A DNA stretch of 64,000 nt from Enterobacter kobei (GTDB lineage: Bacteria > Pseudomonadota > Gammaproteobacteria > Enterobacterales > Enterobacteriaceae). The notes under the pieces were generated by a model, which searched no databases, was not told the DNA's origin, and saw only the letters and a program-made list of their open reading frames with translations. The stretch covers positions 310,001 through 374,000 of the forward strand of contig NZ_AP024590.1 in NCBI RefSeq assembly GCF_018323985.1, in the 5' to 3' direction. How positions within the stretch are numbered: position 1 is the first letter of the stretch; each line of letters begins with the position of its first letter. The position numbers and the translations under genes were made by a program. Below, in pieces: positions 45,096-54,304 of this stretch.

Positions 45096-45111
45096 TGTGA
45101 GTGTAATCGCA
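45096..45111 (-). promoter_or_regulatory. CRP site upstream of pckA
   Basis: TGTGA-GTGTAA-TCGCA matches CRP half-sites at nine of ten positions, 212 bases upstream of the pckA start. pckA is catabolite-controlled in E. coli. Confidence 0.7.
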
Positions 45112-45156
45112 TTCATGAAAGGAAATTACGTAACTGTTTCATGAAGATTTTAAGAG

Positions 45157-45180
45157 GCGCGCCACCGGGCGGTGACGCGC
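45157..45180 (-). terminator. Hairpin after hslO
   Basis: GCGCGCCACC and GGTGACGCGC pair at nine of ten positions with loop GGGC, eight bases past the hslO stop on the minus strand. Little U run follows. Confidence 0.55.
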
Positions 45181-45188
45181 AGTCAGGA

Positions 45189-46067
45189 TTAATGCACCTG
45201 CGGGTCGGCAGGGGAGGCGTTATTGCGGATTTCCGCAATATCCATCGAATTGAACAGATAGTGGTTACCGCAGTAATCACAATGCATGTCGATTTCGCCT
45301 TCTTCCGCCAGAATGCTGTCAATTTCTTCATCCGGCAGAGTGCGCAGCGCCCCGGCGCAACGTTCGCGGGAGCAGGTGCACTTAAACACCACGTCCTGCG
45401 GATCGTAAAGGGTCACTTCTTCTTCGTGATACAGACGCCACAGCACGTCGTTGGCAGGCAGCGTGGTCAGCTCTTCCAGCTTGATGGTGTCGGTCAGCGT
45501 CGCCAGATGCTCGAAATCATTGGCCTGAGTATCCTGCGCCGGCAGTACCTGCAACAGCATACCGCCCGCAGCGGCTTTACCGTCAACTACGCCGGTGCGA
45601 ATGAACAGGCGCGTCGGCAGCTGCTCAGAACGCATGAAGTAATCTTCCAGGCATTCGGCCAGCGTATCGCCTTCCAGACCTACCACGCCCTGATAGCGCT
45701 CGCCTTCTTCCGGCGCAATGGTGATCACCAGATAACCGTTGCCAATAAGCGTTTTCAGATCGGCATCGTCCGGCACCTCGCCCTGTACACGCGCGACGCC
45801 ACGCATTTCCTGGCGGTTATTGCCATTGATAACGGCGAGGCTCATCGGACCATCGCCCTGCAACTGCACGGTGATATCACCGGCGAATTTCAGGGTGGCG
45901 GTCAGTAAACTTGTCGCGACCAGCAACTCTCCGAGGATCATTTTCACCGGCTGCGGGTAATCATGATTTTCAAGGATATGTTGCAGGCTCCCGGATACCG
46001 TTACCAGCTCGCCGCGGACGGCATAATTTTCAAACAGGTAGCGGTGCAATTGGTCGTGTTGGGCCAT
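45189..46067 (-). CDS. hslO: Redox-regulated chaperone Hsp33
   Basis: Cytosolic holdase that becomes active when oxidised, protecting proteins from bleach or heat plus peroxide. It has 292 residues from the chosen start (MAQHDQL). The C-terminal redox switch has Cys230, Cys232 (KCTC), Cys263 and Cys266 (CDYC), which bind zinc when reduced. An alternative ATG two codons upstream (46073) gives MTMAQ; the GAG upstream is placed better for 46067. It is 24 bases after hslR on the same strand. Confidence 0.96.
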   Translation of the reverse strand: MAQHDQLHRYLFENYAVRGELVTVSGSLQHILENHDYPQPVKMILGELLVATSLLTATLKFAGDITVQLQGDGPMSLAVINGNNRQEMRGVARVQGEVPDDADLKTLIGNGYLVITIAPEEGERYQGVVGLEGDTLAECLEDYFMRSEQLPTRLFIRTGVVDGKAAAGGMLLQVLPAQDTQANDFEHLATLTDTIKLEELTTLPANDVLWRLYHEEEVTLYDPQDVVFKCTCSRERCAGALRTLPDEEIDSILAEEGEIDMHCDYCGNHYLFNSMDIAEIRNNASPADPQVH

Positions 46068-46091
46068 AGTCATCTCGTCTTAGGGTGAAGA

Positions 46092-46493
46092 TTATTCTTT
46101 TTCACCGAATTTAAATTTTATCAGGTCGCGGCGTTCTTTCTTATCCGGACGGCGATCGGGGTGCGGCATGGTGAGGGCGTTGAGTTTACGTGCCTCGGCC
46201 ATTTTCTCGCGCTTTTCAACGCTTTCTGCCGTTTCTTCGTACAGCTCCACCGCCTCACTGGCCGGACGGCGTTGTTCGGTGATGGCGTTGACGATCACCG
46301 TGCGCTCGTCATTTCCCTGACGCAGCGTCAGCCGGGCATGCAGTTCAACGATTTTACTCGGTTTCGTGCGCTGTCCGTTGTAATGCACTTTGCCGCCTTC
46401 GATCATCTCACGGGCCAGCGCGCGGGTTTTGTAGAAGCGTGCCGCCCAGAGCCACTTATCGAGACGAACCTGTTGTGCGGGTTTCTCTTTCAT
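46092..46493 (-). CDS. hslR: Ribosome-associated heat shock protein Hsp15
   Basis: S4-domain protein that binds free 50S subunits still carrying nascent chain and tRNA, aiding their recycling after heat shock. It has 133 residues: the S4 domain is at about 9-60 (VRLDKWLWAARFYKTRALA) and the C-terminal tail is lysine- and arginine-rich. Its start overlaps the yrfG stop by four bases, so the two are probably translated together. Confidence 0.96.
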   Translation of the reverse strand: MKEKPAQQVRLDKWLWAARFYKTRALAREMIEGGKVHYNGQRTKPSKIVELHARLTLRQGNDERTVIVNAITEQRRPASEAVELYEETAESVEKREKMAEARKLNALTMPHPDRRPDKKERRDLIKFKFGEKE

Positions 46494-47173
46494 CGCGTCT
46501 CCTTCACACCGAGTGCGGGGATCAAACGGCGGTAATCATTCAGCCCCGGATGGCGCTGATACTGTTTTTCAGCAATACCGGAATCCGGATTCGTAATGCC
46601 GAGGCAGTAGCGAATGCCGAACTGTGCTGCCGCATCGAGGATGGGTTCGCTGTCATCAACAAACAGGGTACGTGCCGGATCAAGCCCGGTCTCCTGCTGT
46701 ACGGCTTGCCATAATCGCTGATCCTCTTTCGGATAGCTAAATGTGTGGGTGGAAAGTAATAAATCAAGGTGTGAACCCAGGCCCGTATGCTCAAGCTTCA
46801 CCGCCAGGTTATGCGGATGGGCATTGGTCAGCAAAATGCGGCGCTTGCCGCAGGCCTTCAGCGCATCGAGAAACGGCACGGTGTCTTCACGTAATACCGC
46901 CCGTGCGCCCTGTGCGGTGGTCATGGCACAAATATCCAGCCCGAGGCGTTCACTCCAGTAATCCAGACAGTACCAGTTTAGCGTATGCTGCACGGCATGA
47001 TATTGCTGGCCGATATACGCCTGGGCTTCCTGCGGGCTGATGCCCCGCTGTGCGGCATAGGTTTCCGGCACCAGCTTTTGCCAGAAGTAATTATCAAACG
47101 CCAGATCGAGCAGGGTGCCATCCATGTCCAGCAAAACGGTATCCACGTTTTGCCAGTCAATATCAATATGCAT
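46490..47173 (-). CDS. yrfG: HAD-family nucleotidase YrfG
   Basis: HAD hydrolase of 227 residues, about five longer at the C-terminus than the E. coli protein. The E. coli homologue is active on GMP and IMP in vitro. The catalytic DxD is at Asp16/Asp18 (LLDMDGT), motif II threonine is in LLTNAHPHN, and the acid motif is FVDDSEPIL. It lies upstream of hslR-hslO on the same strand and overlaps hslR by four bases. Confidence 0.93.
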   Translation of the reverse strand: MHIDIDWQNVDTVLLDMDGTLLDLAFDNYFWQKLVPETYAAQRGISPQEAQAYIGQQYHAVQHTLNWYCLDYWSERLGLDICAMTTAQGARAVLREDTVPFLDALKACGKRRILLTNAHPHNLAVKLEHTGLGSHLDLLLSTHTFSYPKEDQRLWQAVQQETGLDPARTLFVDDSEPILDAAAQFGIRYCLGITNPDSGIAEKQYQRHPGLNDYRRLIPALGVKETR

Positions 47174-47235
47174 AGAACACTCCGGGCAGAAGGCACATTC
47201 GGCGCGGGCCGCAGAGCGCGGCCGCGCGACTGTGA

Positions 47236-49371
47236 TCAGATCATGTTTTCGGGGGTGGGGATCAGCGTCGGGTTGAAGCAGCTGTCATAGTAGCGCTGAA
47301 TATCAGCCAGACGCGTGCGATGACGTTGATAGCGGCGCAGCGCCTGAACGCCATTGTACAGACTACAGATGATCAGCGCTGCCAGCAGCAGCGTCGTCGC
47401 GGCGTAACGCCACAGACCTGCGCTGTCAGGCATACGGTGCAGGCTAATGTGCCGGGTACCGTTGGCATCGGTATAAATATTGGTAATGATCCCTTCGGCG
47501 CTGAATGGCGTTTGCATCAGCATTTGCGCCAGGCGCTGAAACTCTCCCCACTGATCCTGCGCCGGATAGTCATACAGCGTCATCGGCGGCCACGGCTGAT
47601 CGACCAGCTCGCTGCCTTCATCGCTGGCAATCACAAAGCCACCGGGGGCAGGGCTGTTCAGTGCCTGGGCCGCCCGGGAGGTTTCGCGCGTGATAAAGGG
47701 CGCGGTGGATGTCGCCACCAGGTTATCCAGCGATTCGGCGCTGACCGGGCGTAACAGCACGTTCACGCCGCTGAGACGGCCAGTGCTGGCGCGACGGGTC
47801 AGCGCGTCCCAGTCTTTGGTGTTGCCAAGGTTAACCAGCGCATTTTTCAGGCGCAGACACTCATCTTCGGCGGCGCACAAGTCCTGGGTTTTCAGTACGA
47901 TGTCGGCAAAATCATCCAGCAGCACCATGCCAGATTTTTCGATGGCGGAACGCAGCGCGGCGCTGACGCGGGAATCCTCTTCGGTCTGGGGATGCAGCTG
48001 GCGGTTCACCGCCTGGATCAGCGCGCTGGCTTTGGTCACGGTATCCGATTCCGGCAGTGGCAGCGGCGGGGCATCATTCCAGATGATCTGCGAGCAGTCG
48101 AATGGCGTAAACGGCGACTTCTGGCGGGCGTTCCAGTTGCCTGAGGCATGAATACTGCACATGCCGGTACCGCGCAGGCTCAGCGTATCCCCCACGCGCA
48201 CGGCTGCTTTTTCCAGTTCGCTGACGCTGGTGGCTTCAATGGTCTGAGCGCCTTTCATCCACGACACGGTAAATTTGATCGGCATATCCAGCGGAACCCA
48301 GATAATGAGCATCGCCAGCACCACCAGCGCGCCGATAGCGATGATGGCGCTGCGCAGCCAGTGCTGAACCGGGAAATGCGTGGCCTCGTCGTGCAGGGAT
48401 AAAAAGCGCCCCTGGCGCACAACGTGGCGATCAAGATAAATATCAATGTCCGTCTGCTGCCCCAGGTCATGAGCAATGTAGGGCTGCCAGTGCGGGGGAT
48501 AAATCAGGTCGATGATGCCGAGGGAGATATTATTGATCTGCTCCTGATCGTTTTCGCCGAACAGTCCCCAGCGTTTTGGCGTACCGCGCAGGCAGTGGAT
48601 CTCACGCAGCGTATTTTTTGCCGGTGGGGCAAATAATCCCCACAGCCCGGCGGCCAGCAGCATGATCGCCCCGCCTGCCATCCACGGCACAAAGACATCC
48701 GGCGTCACCAGGCAGAAGAAAAACAGCAGGAAAGAGGCGCTGATCAGCAGGGCTTCCCGTAGCCCATCCGGGCGGCTCAGGGCATACTCTTCACGTGTTT
48801 GCTGGCGAATATTCAGCAGCTCGATCTGCTCGCTCTCTTCACCGCGGATTGACGCCTGGGTGGAGGTCTGCACTTCCAGCGAGTAGCCGCGCGTCTCCTG
48901 CATGTATTCACTCAGGGTATGACCGTTGAGCGAAATGACCAGCGGAAGGGTATCGGTGCGGATCAGTTCCACCGCGTTTTCGTCGGTGATGTACTGTTCC
49001 CAGAACGGCGGCAAATGCACTTCTACCGCATCAAGGTAATAGCGCCATTTATTGAGATCGTCAGTGTTGATGCCGTATCGGGTGATCGCGTGCGTCACGG
49101 AAAGCACCGTGTTGCTTTGCGCATTGAGCGCCATGGCGACGGGCGGCGTGGTGGCACCGGTCGGGCCGGGAACATCCAGCACACGGGAGAGCGTATCGAG
49201 ATAGCTTTCAACCGCACTGCGCTCATCGGCGGTTAACTTACGCGTGGCGGCTTCAGCAAAAGCCTGAAGGTTTGGTAGCCGGTAGAGGCGCTTCGTCCTT
49301 CGCCTGAAAAACCACCATGCAAGAAGTGCGCAGGCAAGGCAGGCAGCGAAAAAAATCAAAATGGTGCTCAT
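47236..49371 (-). CDS. igaA: Rcs phosphorelay attenuator IgaA
   Basis: Inner-membrane protein that holds down the Rcs envelope-stress phosphorelay; loss is lethal in many enterobacteria unless Rcs is also lost. It has 711 residues, the E. coli YrfF length. Membrane segments are seen near 4-22, 207-250 (two), 337-357 and 654-676, giving cytoplasmic domains and a large periplasmic domain (about 360-650) with four cysteines likely to form disulfides. It is the first of the igaA-yrfG-hslR-hslO gene string and is divergent from nudE. Confidence 0.95.
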   Translation of the reverse strand: MSTILIFFAACLACALLAWWFFRRRTKRLYRLPNLQAFAEAATRKLTADERSAVESYLDTLSRVLDVPGPTGATTPPVAMALNAQSNTVLSVTHAITRYGINTDDLNKWRYYLDAVEVHLPPFWEQYITDENAVELIRTDTLPLVISLNGHTLSEYMQETRGYSLEVQTSTQASIRGEESEQIELLNIRQQTREEYALSRPDGLREALLISASFLLFFFCLVTPDVFVPWMAGGAIMLLAAGLWGLFAPPAKNTLREIHCLRGTPKRWGLFGENDQEQINNISLGIIDLIYPPHWQPYIAHDLGQQTDIDIYLDRHVVRQGRFLSLHDEATHFPVQHWLRSAIIAIGALVVLAMLIIWVPLDMPIKFTVSWMKGAQTIEATSVSELEKAAVRVGDTLSLRGTGMCSIHASGNWNARQKSPFTPFDCSQIIWNDAPPLPLPESDTVTKASALIQAVNRQLHPQTEEDSRVSAALRSAIEKSGMVLLDDFADIVLKTQDLCAAEDECLRLKNALVNLGNTKDWDALTRRASTGRLSGVNVLLRPVSAESLDNLVATSTAPFITRETSRAAQALNSPAPGGFVIASDEGSELVDQPWPPMTLYDYPAQDQWGEFQRLAQMLMQTPFSAEGIITNIYTDANGTRHISLHRMPDSAGLWRYAATTLLLAALIICSLYNGVQALRRYQRHRTRLADIQRYYDSCFNPTLIPTPENMI

Positions 49372-49691
49372 GCTTTCCCCATCTTACTTTTTTTACAGAG
49401 GTGTGGTCAGTAGCACCCTTTCCAAAATAACGTCATCGTATGGCTGGTTTCGGGCAAGTATAAAACTGAATTCTTTTAAGCGCATACCAGCGCGCAGGAT
49501 AGTAACAAAAGACGCTCTGCATGCAATATCAGCAAATTCCTAATCTCAATTCAAGCTCTTGACTTTTTTAATGAAATGATGAATGTACTAGTTGACGTTA
49601 CAAATATGTAAATAGAGCGCGAATGCCGTTGCCGAAACTGCTCGCTATGTCGCACAATAACCCGATTTTTCACTGTAAAGACCCCATCATA
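49372..49691. other. igaA-nudE divergent promoter region
   Basis: 320 bases without a gene between two divergent genes. AT-rich around 49550-49615. A TTGACT at 49559-49564 and TTGACG at 49592-49597 could be -35 elements for nudE, but I see no convincing -10 partner at proper spacing. No operator or hairpin stands out. Confidence 0.5.
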
Positions 49692-50252
49692 ATGAGTAAA
49701 TCATTGCAAAAACCCACCATTCTTAACGTCGAAACCGTCGCTAAATCACGGTTATTTAACGTAGAAAGCGTGGATCTGGAATTCAGCAACGGCGAGCGTC
49801 GTGTTTATGAGCGCATGCGCCCGTCTACGCGCGAAGCCGTAATGATTGTGCCCATCGTCGATGACCATCTGATTTTGATCCGTGAATATGCCGTGGGGAT
49901 TGAGGCCTACGAACTGGGCTTCTCGAAGGGGCTTATCGATCCGGGCGAAAGCGTGTATGAAGCCGCGAACCGCGAGTTAAAAGAGGAAGTGGGCTTTGGC
50001 GCGAATAACCTGACGTTTCTGAAGAAACTCAGCATGGCCCCGTCCTATTTTTCGAGCAAAATGAATATCGTAGTGGCAGAAGATCTCTATCCGGAATCGC
50101 TGGTCGGGGATGAGCCTGAACCGTTACCGCAGGTGCGCTGGCCGCTGGCCCATCTGATGGATCTGCTTGAAGATCCTGATTTCAACGAAGCACGCAATGT
50201 CAGCGCGCTGTTCCTGGTGCGGGAATGGCTGAAGGGGCAGGGCAGGCTGTAG
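49692..50252 (+). CDS. nudE: ADP compounds hydrolase NudE (Nudix)
   Basis: Hydrolyses ADP-ribose, NADH and diadenosine compounds. It has 186 residues. The Nudix box is at 80-102: Gly80, Glu86, Arg94-Glu95, Glu98-Glu99 and Gly101 all present. The start ATG at 49692 gives MSKSLQKPTI, the family N-terminus; an upstream ATG at 49623 would add 23 residues without a match. Monocistronic, convergent with mrcA. Confidence 0.95.
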   Translation: MSKSLQKPTILNVETVAKSRLFNVESVDLEFSNGERRVYERMRPSTREAVMIVPIVDDHLILIREYAVGIEAYELGFSKGLIDPGESVYEAANRELKEEVGFGANNLTFLKKLSMAPSYFSSKMNIVVAEDLYPESLVGDEPEPLPQVRWPLAHLMDLLEDPDFNEARNVSALFLVREWLKGQGRL

Positions 50253-50260
50253 GTTTTATT

Positions 50261-50283
50261 GCCCTCTCCCGACGGGAGAGGGC
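50261..50283. terminator. 10-bp hairpin between convergent nudE and mrcA
   Basis: GCCCTCTCCC/GGGAGAGGGC, loop GAC, eight bases after the nudE stop and seven before the mrcA stop. On the minus strand, the run following the stem is AATAAAACC. CCCTCTCC hairpin family. Confidence 0.7.
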
Positions 50284-50290
50284 ATTGGGA

Positions 50291-52843
50291 TCAGAACAGT
50301 TCGTGCGTCTCGCCGTTATCTATGATCGTCGTTCCCACCTCATGTACCGCCTGTTGTGTCGGCTGCGTACCTTCGATGAAATACTCCTGACGACTGTTAC
50401 CGCCGTTAGCCAACTGGCCAGTGCTGCGATCAATATTCACGGTCACGATGCCCGGCGGCGGCGTCAGCGGCTCTTCCGGCACGCCTTCCAGCGCGTGTTT
50501 CATAAAGGCATCCCATGCAGGCTGCGCACTCTTCGCCCCGCCTTCATAGCCTGAGATCTGATCTTTAATCGCGCCTGAGGCAGTGGTACGACCCAGATCC
50601 CGGCGATGATCGTCAAAGCCTATCCACACGGAAGTCACGGCGCCCGGGCCGTAGCCTGAGAACCACGCATCTTTCGAACTGTTAGTGGTACCGGTTTTGC
50701 CGCCGATATCATTACGTTTCAGATCGCGGCCCGCACGCCAGCCGGTGCCCTGCCAGCCCGGTTCGCCAAAGATATTGCTGTTCAGCGCGCTCTTGATTAA
50801 GAACGCCAGCGGGGTATTGATGACGTGCGGCGCATACTCCTGCGCCCCGGTTTGCGCGACCAGCGCCTGATTGGCCTGACCCAGCTGCGGCATCGGCACA
50901 ACGGCATTCTGCTGCTCCTGCGAGCGGGCAACGTCTTCCACATCTTTGTTTTCCAGCACGCCGGATTTCTGCGTTTCGCCGTAAATCACCGGGATATCGC
51001 ACTCCGGACAGGCGATCTTCGGACGGGCTTCAAACAGCACGCCGCCCTGATCGTTTTCGATTTTGCTGATGAAGTATGGATCGACAAGGAAGCCGCCGTT
51101 CGCCATCACCGCATAACCGCGGGCGACCTGCAACGGCGTAAACGACGCCGAACCGAGCGCCAGTGATTCGGTATGCACGATGTTTTGCGCCGGGAAGCCG
51201 AAGCGCTGCAAATACTCTGCCGCGTAATCCACGCCCATCGCGCGCATCGCACGCACCATCACCACGTTTTTCGACTGGCCTAAGCCCTGACGCAAACGGA
51301 TCGGCCCGGCGTATTCCGCCGGAGAGTTCTTCGGCTGCCAGTCGGAACCGGCGCCCGCATCCCAGCGTGAAATCGGTACGTCGTTAAGAATACTCGCCAG
51401 CGTCAGCCCCTTGTCCATCGCCGCCGTATACAGGAACGGCTTGATGTTGGAGCCTACCTGACGCAGCGCCTGAGTGGCGCGGTTGAATTTGCTCTGGTTG
51501 AAATCGAAGCCGCCCACCAGCGCCATCACCGCGCCGTTTTGCGGATTGATGGAGACTAACGCGGAGTTCACGTCCGGCACCTGCGCCAGCCACCAGGCAT
51601 CGTCAACCTGACGCACCCAGATTTGCTGTCCGGCCTGCACCACATCGGTGACTTTACGCGGCGTGGCACCCTGCGCGGTATCCGAGCGGTAAGGACGCGC
51701 CCAGCGCATACCTTCCATGCGCAGCGAAACGGAGGTGCCGTCTGCCAGCATGGCCGTCGCTTCCTGCTGGTTGGTTGCGGTGACCACCGCAGGCAACAGC
51801 GGCCCATAGGTTGGCAGCGCTTTTAACGTACGGGTGATTTTCTGCGTATCCCAGGCGCTTTCGCCCAGCTTCCACAACACGTTCGACGGGCCGCGATAGC
51901 CGTGGCGCATGTCGTAATCCAGCACGTTGTTACGCACCGCCTGCTGCGCGGCTTGCTGGATGCGGCGTGTGATAGTGGTGTAAACGCGGTAGCCATCTTC
52001 ATAGGCTTTATCGCCGTAGCGGGACACCATCTCCTGGCGCACCATCTCTGACAGATAAGGCGCTGAGAAGGCGATTTCCGGGGCATGATAGTTGGCGTCA
52101 ATCGCCTCGCCGCGCGCCTGATCGTACTCCGCCTGCGAGATATAGCCTTCGCTGAGCATACGCGACAGCACGACATTGCGGCGGCTTGTGGCACGTTCCA
52201 GCGAATAGAGCGGGTTGAAAGTTGACGGGGCTTTTGGCAGACCGGCAATGACGGCGATTTCGCTGAGCGTCAGCTGATCGACGGGCTTACCGAAATACAC
52301 CTGTGCGGCAGAGCCCACGCCATAGGCGCGATAGCCGAGATAAATTTTGTTGAGATAAAGTTCGAGGATCTCGTCTTTATTCATCAACTGTTCAATGCGG
52401 ATGGCGAGAAACACTTCCTTTATTTTACGCATCAGGGTGCGTTCAGGACTTAAGTAGAAGTTTCGCGCCAGCTGCTGCGTGATGGTGCTCGCCCCCTGCG
52501 AGGCATGGCCGGAGAAAAGCGCCACGCTTGCTGCACGGAAAATCCCCACGGGATCGACACCATGATGCTCATAAAAACGGCTGTCTTCAGTCGCAATAAA
52601 CGCTTTCACCATGACGGGCGGGATCTGGCTTAACGTCAGCGGGATGCGGCGTTTTTCACCGTACTGGGCGATCAGTTCGCCATCAGCGCTGTAAACCTGC
52701 ATCGGGATCTGCAAACGCACATCTCTGAGCGTGGCGACATCAGGGAGTTGCGGCTCAACATATTTGTATAAGCCATAGATCGAGCCTGCTCCCAGCAGAA
52801 TGCAACAGACTGCAAGGATCAATAAATACTTTACGAACTTCAC
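50291..52843 (-). CDS. mrcA: Penicillin-binding protein 1A
   Basis: Bifunctional peptidoglycan synthase anchored in the inner membrane: N-terminal GT51 glycosyltransferase (EDSRFYEHHGVD with catalytic Glu) and C-terminal transpeptidase (nucleophile Ser in SNIKPF, then KTGTTN). A membrane anchor occupies about residues 3-25, and an OB-like insert lies between the domains. The start is chosen as GTG at 52843 (850 residues, MKFVKYLLI), since this equals the E. coli start and has GGGA upstream; another GTG at 52867 would add eight residues and is possible. Confidence 0.95.
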   Translation of the reverse strand: MKFVKYLLILAVCCILLGAGSIYGLYKYVEPQLPDVATLRDVRLQIPMQVYSADGELIAQYGEKRRIPLTLSQIPPVMVKAFIATEDSRFYEHHGVDPVGIFRAASVALFSGHASQGASTITQQLARNFYLSPERTLMRKIKEVFLAIRIEQLMNKDEILELYLNKIYLGYRAYGVGSAAQVYFGKPVDQLTLSEIAVIAGLPKAPSTFNPLYSLERATSRRNVVLSRMLSEGYISQAEYDQARGEAIDANYHAPEIAFSAPYLSEMVRQEMVSRYGDKAYEDGYRVYTTITRRIQQAAQQAVRNNVLDYDMRHGYRGPSNVLWKLGESAWDTQKITRTLKALPTYGPLLPAVVTATNQQEATAMLADGTSVSLRMEGMRWARPYRSDTAQGATPRKVTDVVQAGQQIWVRQVDDAWWLAQVPDVNSALVSINPQNGAVMALVGGFDFNQSKFNRATQALRQVGSNIKPFLYTAAMDKGLTLASILNDVPISRWDAGAGSDWQPKNSPAEYAGPIRLRQGLGQSKNVVMVRAMRAMGVDYAAEYLQRFGFPAQNIVHTESLALGSASFTPLQVARGYAVMANGGFLVDPYFISKIENDQGGVLFEARPKIACPECDIPVIYGETQKSGVLENKDVEDVARSQEQQNAVVPMPQLGQANQALVAQTGAQEYAPHVINTPLAFLIKSALNSNIFGEPGWQGTGWRAGRDLKRNDIGGKTGTTNSSKDAWFSGYGPGAVTSVWIGFDDHRRDLGRTTASGAIKDQISGYEGGAKSAQPAWDAFMKHALEGVPEEPLTPPPGIVTVNIDRSTGQLANGGNSRQEYFIEGTQPTQQAVHEVGTTIIDNGETHELF

Positions 52844-52964
52844 CGGAGATTTCCCATTTAGTTTCACTTGGGCAGTTTATAAACAACCGCGCGGTAGTAT
52901 AAAGGCAAGCCTGATGCATTGATAGCGCCGTTACTTTTCGCGGCAGATAAGGAGATCAACACAG

Positions 52965-53747
52965 ATGGCATTCGGGCACTGGCAAATAGGACTGCATATT
53001 CAACAGGGTGGCGTGTACGGCATCGCGCTGGTTCGTGAAAAAGCACAGTGGGCGCTGCGCCGCTGGTGGCAGATCCCCCTCCCCGCAGACACCGTCGTGG
53101 ACGGGCAGGTCAAACACATCGACGCGCTGTCTCAGGCGCTGTTACCCTGGAGCAAAACGCTGCCGCGCCGCCACCGTATCAGACTGGCATTTCCGGCCGG
53201 TCGTACCCTGCAAAAGACGTTTCCCCGTCCGGCAATGCGGTTGGGGGAACGGGAGCGGCTGTCGTGGGTGGCGGGCAGCCTCGCCCGGGAACTGGATATG
53301 GCGGGCGACGACTTACGCTTCGACTATCGCGAAGATACCTTACAGGACGCCTACCGCGTGACGGCAGCACAGCATAAAGACGTTGCTGAACTGCTTGAAC
53401 TGGCACAGTCGTTGCGCCTGCACGTCGCGGCTATCACGCCTGATGCCTGCGCTCTGCAACGCTTGATCCCCTTACTCGCGCCCCCTGTCCACTGGCTGTG
53501 CTGGCGCGATCCCGGCCAGTGGCTATGGGCCACGCGGGATCGCTGGGGAAGGCACCCCGCGCAGGGTATCGATTCGCCGGAAGCGCTGGCGGCACAAGTA
53601 GCCCTCGATCCGGCACAGGGGCAGATGTGCGAAGCATTGGCAGGCTTTGATGCCTGGTGCGCGGTGCCGCATCGCCAGCCGCCGCTACCGGAAAATGGCG
53701 ATGCCTGGGCGATCGCCATTGGCCTGGCGCTTGGCGAGGATCGCTGA
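52965..53747 (+). CDS. hofM: PilM-like DNA utilisation protein HofM
   Basis: 260-residue actin-like (PilM) protein, the cytoplasmic base of a type IV pilus-type alignment complex. In E. coli the hofMNOPQ genes are needed to use external DNA as a nutrient and are homologues of competence genes. The sequence is less conserved than its neighbours but keeps WQIGLHIQ, LDMAGDDLRFDY and the VTAAQ..DVAELL core. First of five genes that follow divergent mrcA, the same order as pilMNOPQ beside ponA in pseudomonads. Confidence 0.9.
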   Translation: MAFGHWQIGLHIQQGGVYGIALVREKAQWALRRWWQIPLPADTVVDGQVKHIDALSQALLPWSKTLPRRHRIRLAFPAGRTLQKTFPRPAMRLGERERLSWVAGSLARELDMAGDDLRFDYREDTLQDAYRVTAAQHKDVAELLELAQSLRLHVAAITPDACALQRLIPLLAPPVHWLCWRDPGQWLWATRDRWGRHPAQGIDSPEALAAQVALDPAQGQMCEALAGFDAWCAVPHRQPPLPENGDAWAIAIGLALGEDR

Positions 53748-53749
53748 AC

Positions 53750-54304
53750 ATGTATATGGTCAATCTCCTGCCCTGGCGTTTACACCGTCAACGGCAGCGT
53801 AACCGCTTCTGGGGCGGCGTGACTCTCGCCACCGCGCTCGTCCTGCTGCTGATGACGCTGCTCTGCCGTCACCGCATCCAGACGGAGCAGCGGATTGTTC
53901 ATCTCCGGCAGGACGCCGACGCCACGCTGTTAGCGGCGCTAAACCAGCGTCACGCTGAGCGGATGCAGGCGCAGCAACGCTTGCAGCAGCAGGTGAAACG
54001 CGAGCAGCAGCGCGCAGCGACGCGGGAATGGCAGCGCGTCCTGACGCGGGTGGCAGAGCAGATGCCGGACGGCGCCTGGCTGACGCAACTGCACTATCAG
54101 CCGGGTGAGCTGACGCAGCCGGGCAAACTGACGCTCGCGGGTATCGCCACCTCGCTTGCAGCCTTATCCCGGCTCGACGGCGCGCTCAGTCAGATCCCCG
54201 GCTTCCATCCCGGTACTGCCGGTGCAACCACGCGGGATGCGCAGGGCCGCTGGCAGTTTCAGCAGCCCTTGATCCAGGATGCCGCCCATGCAGCGCTGCC
54301 TTGA
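53750..54304 (+). CDS. hofN: PilN-like protein HofN
   Basis: 184-residue inner-membrane protein with one membrane segment (about 22-42) after a short basic N-terminus (NLLPWRLHRQRQ, the PilN-type motif that contacts PilM). A glutamine- and arginine-rich coiled coil (about 50-100) and a periplasmic ferredoxin-like domain follow. The start ATG at 53750 lies two bases after the hofM stop. Identification rests on the motif, topology and place; sequence similarity to E. coli HofN is low except at DAQGRWQFE near the end. Confidence 0.85.
   Translation: MYMVNLLPWRLHRQRQRNRFWGGVTLATALVLLLMTLLCRHRIQTEQRIVHLRQDADATLLAALNQRHAERMQAQQRLQQQVKREQQRAATREWQRVLTRVAEQMPDGAWLTQLHYQPGELTQPGKLTLAGIATSLAALSRLDGALSQIPGFHPGTAGATTRDAQGRWQFQQPLIQDAAHAALP

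Larger units (their letters stand above)
44884..45188. other. pckA upstream region and end of hslO
   Basis: 305 bases without a gene. It holds the pckA leader and promoter region, a CRP site at 45096-45111, and a hairpin just beyond the hslO stop at 45157-45180. The middle (about 44930-45090) shows T- and A-rich patches but no promoter I would assert. Confidence 0.65.

Noticed and set aside
52868..52964. Possible CRP-S/Sxy-type site upstream of hofM
   Set aside because: The hof genes are Sxy-CRP controlled in E. coli, but the best candidate (around 52935-52952) matches too poorly to annotate by eye.
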